Assembly (NCBI GenBank): GCA_020859645.1
Contig: JAJBVU010000267.1
Span: 1 to 7,755, forward strand
Source: Eubacterium sp.
GTDB lineage: Bacteria; Bacillota; Clostridia; Lachnospirales; CAG-274
DNA: 7,755 nt
Direction of reading: 5' to 3'
In this document: positions 5,890 through 7,755 of the stretch, one piece after another
How the letters are laid out: the number at the start of each line of letters is the position of its first letter
Numbering within the stretch: position 1 is the first letter of the stretch
The notes under the pieces: model-generated
Told to the model about the DNA's origin: nothing
The model's input: the letters and a program-made list of their open reading frames with translations, nothing else
The model's database searches: none
Program-made: the position numbers and the translations under genes

Positions 5890-6511
5890 TAGTATCTACT
5901 CCTTTTTTTGATAAAAATTGTTCTGAAAAATCCAAATTCCTTGCGGCTCTGAATTTCTCCGTTTCAACAATTGCGTTTATGCGTTCCGTTGCGTTTCTTA
6001 CAAGGTCATTCAGAACCACATAGTCATATTTGTTAAGAAGCCCGACCTCTTCTCTTGCACGTCTTAAGCGCATATTTATAACCTCGTCTGTTTCTGTGGC
6101 TCTGCCTCTGAGCCTGTCCTGCAGGTCCTGAATAGTTTCGGGGGTTAAAAATATAAGTACGGCATCGGGATATTTTTCTTTAACCTGAATTGCCCCCTGA
6201 ACCTCAATTTCCAAAATTACGTTTTTGCCCTCTGAGAGCTGCTGTTCAACATATTTTGTGGGCGTTCCGTAGAAGTTTCCGCAAAATATGGCGTACTCAA
6301 GGAGACTTCCGTTTTCAATAAGCTTTTTAAATTCCTTTTCCGTTCTGAAATAATATGAAACTCCCTCTTCCTCGCCGGGTCTGGGGGCACGTGTGGTAAC
6401 AGAGGTTGAAAGGCAGTACTTTCCTTCCTCTTTTAAAAGTTCTTTAACAACGGTGCCTTTGCCTGCTCCCGAAGGCCCCGATATAATAAGAAGAATACCT
6501 TTATTATACAA
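5882..6511 (-). CDS. gmk: guanylate kinase
   Basis: Phosphorylates GMP (and dGMP) with ATP to GDP, an essential step in GTP and dGTP supply. The 209-residue product has the P-loop GPSGAGKGT at 12-20 and the GMP-binding segment TTRAPRPGE at 39-47. VSYYFRTEKEF follows at 51-61, EIEVQGA at 101-107, and the lid arginines in DRLRGRATE at 132-140. Length and motif order are normal. It starts with TTG at 6511, immediately after the remA TAA. AGGAGG (6520-6525) lies eight bases upstream, no nearby in-frame ATG exists, and the resulting N-terminus MYNKGILLIISGPSG is typical. Its 3' end overlaps rpoZ by 8 bases, so the two are probably translationally coupled. Identification is secure. Confidence 0.98.
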   Translation of the reverse strand: MYNKGILLIISGPSGAGKGTVVKELLKEEGKYCLSTSVTTRAPRPGEEEGVSYYFRTEKEFKKLIENGSLLEYAIFCGNFYGTPTKYVEQQLSEGKNVILEIEVQGAIQVKEKYPDAVLIFLTPETIQDLQDRLRGRATETDEVINMRLRRAREEVGLLNKYDYVVLNDLVRNATERINAIVETEKFRAARNLDFSEQFLSKKGVDTNA

Positions 6512-6766
6512 TTATTCCGCCTCCTTTAAACCGCCCGACAGACGGGCGAAAATGGTTTCGGGCTGATTGGCAGCCAAAATAATGTGATTGCTATCGGTGA
6601 TTATTGCGGCACGGGTTTTTCTTCCGCAGGTTGCGTCGATTAGTTTGCCTTCCTTGCGTCTTTCCTGAATAAGACGCTTTACGGGTGCGGCTTCGGGGCT
6701 GACCACAGCCAAAATTTTGTCAGCGGAAACAATGTTTCCGAAGCCTATGTTTATAAAGCTGTTCAT
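6512..6766 (-). CDS. remA: RemA-family DNA-binding regulator (DUF370)
   Basis: Small DNA-binding protein. In Bacillus subtilis RemA forms ring-like oligomers and activates biofilm matrix and osmoprotection operons. The target genes here are unknown. The 84-residue product carries the family blocks INIGFGN (5-11), SPEAAPVKR (23-31), IDATCGRKTRA (43-53) and HIILAANQPET (61-71). Basic residues around 30-40 and 48-52 are the likely DNA contacts. I start at ATG 6766, preceded by GAAGGTGA. A GTG at 6775 in the same frame lies inside that ribosome binding site and would add three residues (MNI) not expected in the family. It sits between yicC and gmk, its conserved place across Firmicutes, and its stop codon directly abuts the gmk start. 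Confidence 0.95.
   Translation of the reverse strand: MNSFINIGFGNIVSADKILAVVSPEAAPVKRLIQERRKEGKLIDATCGRKTRAAIITDSNHIILAANQPETIFARLSGGLKEAE
6520..6525 (-). promoter_or_regulatory. ribosome binding site supporting the gmk TTG start
   Basis: A perfect AGGAGG, eight bases before TTG 6511 and inside the last codons of remA, identifies this rare codon as the gmk start. Confidence 0.8.
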
Positions 6767-6771
6767 TATGT

Positions 6772-6779
6772 TCACCTTC
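6772..6779 (-). promoter_or_regulatory. ribosome binding site fixing the remA start
   Basis: GAAGGTGA on the minus strand matches the anti-Shine-Dalgarno complement over AGGTGA and ends five bases before ATG 6766. It contains the alternative GTG at 6773-6775, which therefore is unlikely to be the start. Confidence 0.6.
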
Positions 6780-6782
6780 GGT

Positions 6783-7658
6783 CTATTCTATGTTTTGAAC
6801 CTGTTCTCTTATTTTTTCTATTTCGCTTTTAAGCTCAACAGTGCAGTTTGTAATAACAAGATCATTGCTCTTTGAAGCGATTGTGTTTGACTCTCTGTTC
6901 ATTTCCTGAACCAAAAAATCAAGCTTTCTGCCGATTGAACCGTCCTCGTCCAAAATAGATGACATTTGGCTTAAGTGGCTTAAAAGCCTTGTGGTTTCCT
7001 CGTCAATGCAGCACTTATCCGCAAAAACAGCGGCTTCGGTTAAAATTCTGCTTTCGTCAGCCTGAATTTCTTCAAGCTCCGAAAGGCGGTCTCTGAGCTT
7101 TTCACGATATTCCGCAGCTACCAAGGGCGCTCTTTCGATTATAACAGCCAAAGTCTCCTTCATACCCTCAAGCTTTTCCTTTATATCCACCTTAAGGTTT
7201 TCGCCCTCTCTGGTTCTCATTTCCAAAAAGCCGGTCATAGCCTGTGAAAGAGCCTCGTTTAAGCCCTCCAAAACCTCTGTGTTTTCGTCTAAGTTGGCTT
7301 TTTCGACGGTTATAACGTCGGGAAAGCGTGAAAGAAGAGTAAGAGAAATTTTATCCTCAATGCCGTAGCGGTCTTTAATTTCATTTAAAACCGAGTGATA
7401 GCTGTCTGAAAGGGCGGAGTTTAAACCGATTTTATAGTCCTCCGCTGCCTGCGACTCGAAATTAACGAAAACATCGGTTTTGCCTCTAAAAACCTGTTTT
7501 GACACTGTTTTTTTGATTATATCCTCATAGGAAAGCATCATTCTCGGCAGCTTCACCGAAATATCATTAAATCGGTGATTTACCGAACGAATTTCCACCA
7601 CAAACTTTCTGTTGTTAAGATTAGACTCCCCCCTGCCGTAGCCCGTCATACTTCTCAT
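6783..7658 (-). CDS. yicC: YicC-family endoribonuclease (YloC)
   Basis: Member of the YicC/YloC family, for which an E. coli member has been described as an endoribonuclease acting on small RNAs. The role in Firmicutes is less clear. The 291-residue product begins MRSMTGYGRGE, the family's near-invariant N-terminus. It continues with EIRSVNHRF (22-30), a variable helical middle with coiled-coil character around 155-205 (RTREGENL at 148-155), and the C-terminal DUF1732 signature DFLVQEMNRESNTIASKS (247-264). It ends KSEIEKIREQVQNIE. The start is ATG 7658, with GGAGTG eight bases upstream. A GTG 33 bases further upstream (7691) would add eleven residues absent from the family. It is the first gene of the long operon visible here and lies 16 bases before remA. 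Confidence 0.95.
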   Translation of the reverse strand: MRSMTGYGRGESNLNNRKFVVEIRSVNHRFNDISVKLPRMMLSYEDIIKKTVSKQVFRGKTDVFVNFESQAAEDYKIGLNSALSDSYHSVLNEIKDRYGIEDKISLTLLSRFPDVITVEKANLDENTEVLEGLNEALSQAMTGFLEMRTREGENLKVDIKEKLEGMKETLAVIIERAPLVAAEYREKLRDRLSELEEIQADESRILTEAAVFADKCCIDEETTRLLSHLSQMSSILDEDGSIGRKLDFLVQEMNRESNTIASKSNDLVITNCTVELKSEIEKIREQVQNIE

Positions 7659-7666
7659 AAAATATA

Positions 7667-7672
7667 CACTCC
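7667..7672 (-). promoter_or_regulatory. ribosome binding site fixing the yicC start
   Basis: GGAGTG on the minus strand, eight bases before ATG 7658, is the only Shine-Dalgarno-like sequence in the leader. It lies within the codons that the longer GTG frame would use. Confidence 0.65.
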
Positions 7673-7691
7673 AAATCAATTTTTTATTCAC

Positions 7692-7741
7692 GGAAACGGC
7701 AAACGCATAAATAAGCTGTTAATATCTTAAGCGCCGTTTCC
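7692..7741. repeat. inverted repeat in the leader of the yicC operon
   Basis: GGAAACGGC (7692-7700) and GCCGTTTCC (7733-7741) are a perfect 9-bp inverted repeat around 32 AT-rich bases. Two more G-C pairs are possible with a 4-base bulge. It lies 34 bases upstream of the yicC start. No T-run follows on either strand, so it does not look like an intrinsic terminator. On the minus strand the window begins ATAAT (7755-7751). If the preceding base is T, that would be a consensus -10 box, and the repeat would sit at the extreme 5' end of the mRNA as a stem. It could instead bind a regulator. The -35 region is outside the window. Confidence 0.4.
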
Positions 7742-7755
7742 CTACATACCATTAT

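Noticed and set aside
7659..7691. GTG start for yicC giving 302 residues
   Set aside because: The eleven extra residues precede the invariant MRSMTG start, and the GGAGTG site is inside them.

Overview
This window looks like an ordinary housekeeping region of a Clostridia-type Firmicute with moderate to low GC. The evidence is the gene order yicC-remA-gmk-rpoZ-(gap)-priA-def-fmt-yugP, which is a classic Firmicutes block. RemA and YugP are typical of that phylum, Shine-Dalgarno sites are strong (AGGAGG), and GTG and TTG starts occur. No phage, insertion sequence, CRISPR array, rRNA or tRNA was seen.

Left part (1-872, + strand): a good sigma-A-type promoter drives trmB, a tRNA m7G46 methyltransferase. 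A tightly spaced 48-codon TTG-start ORF of unknown function follows it. A strong hairpin at 874-914 separates this unit from the convergent minus-strand operon and probably terminates both, more convincingly the minus-strand one.

Main part (920-7755, - strand; transcription runs from right to left): the order is yicC (endoribonuclease family), remA (DNA-binding matrix regulator), gmk (guanylate kinase), rpoZ (RNA polymerase omega with a long acidic tail), priA (replication restart helicase), def (peptide deformylase), fmt (Met-tRNA formyltransferase) and yugP (membrane zinc metallopeptidase). Genes from yicC to fmt overlap or are at most 16 bases apart, so they are almost certainly one transcript. 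yugP follows fmt after a 70-base AT-rich gap and ends at the shared terminator. The genes cover nucleotide supply (gmk), transcription (rpoZ), replication restart (priA) and N-formyl-methionine handling (def and fmt, which add and remove the same group).

Three starts are placed downstream of the longest possible reading frame because the ribosome binding site and family N-termini demand it: yugP at 1675, remA at 6766 and yicC at 7658. Points worth a second look are the acidic LDE-repeat tail of omega, the absence of coaBC from its usual place between rpoZ and priA, the small ORF after trmB, a strong AAG-CTT (Lys-Leu) codon-pair preference, and an inverted repeat in the operon leader. I found no convincing undescribed multi-gene system.
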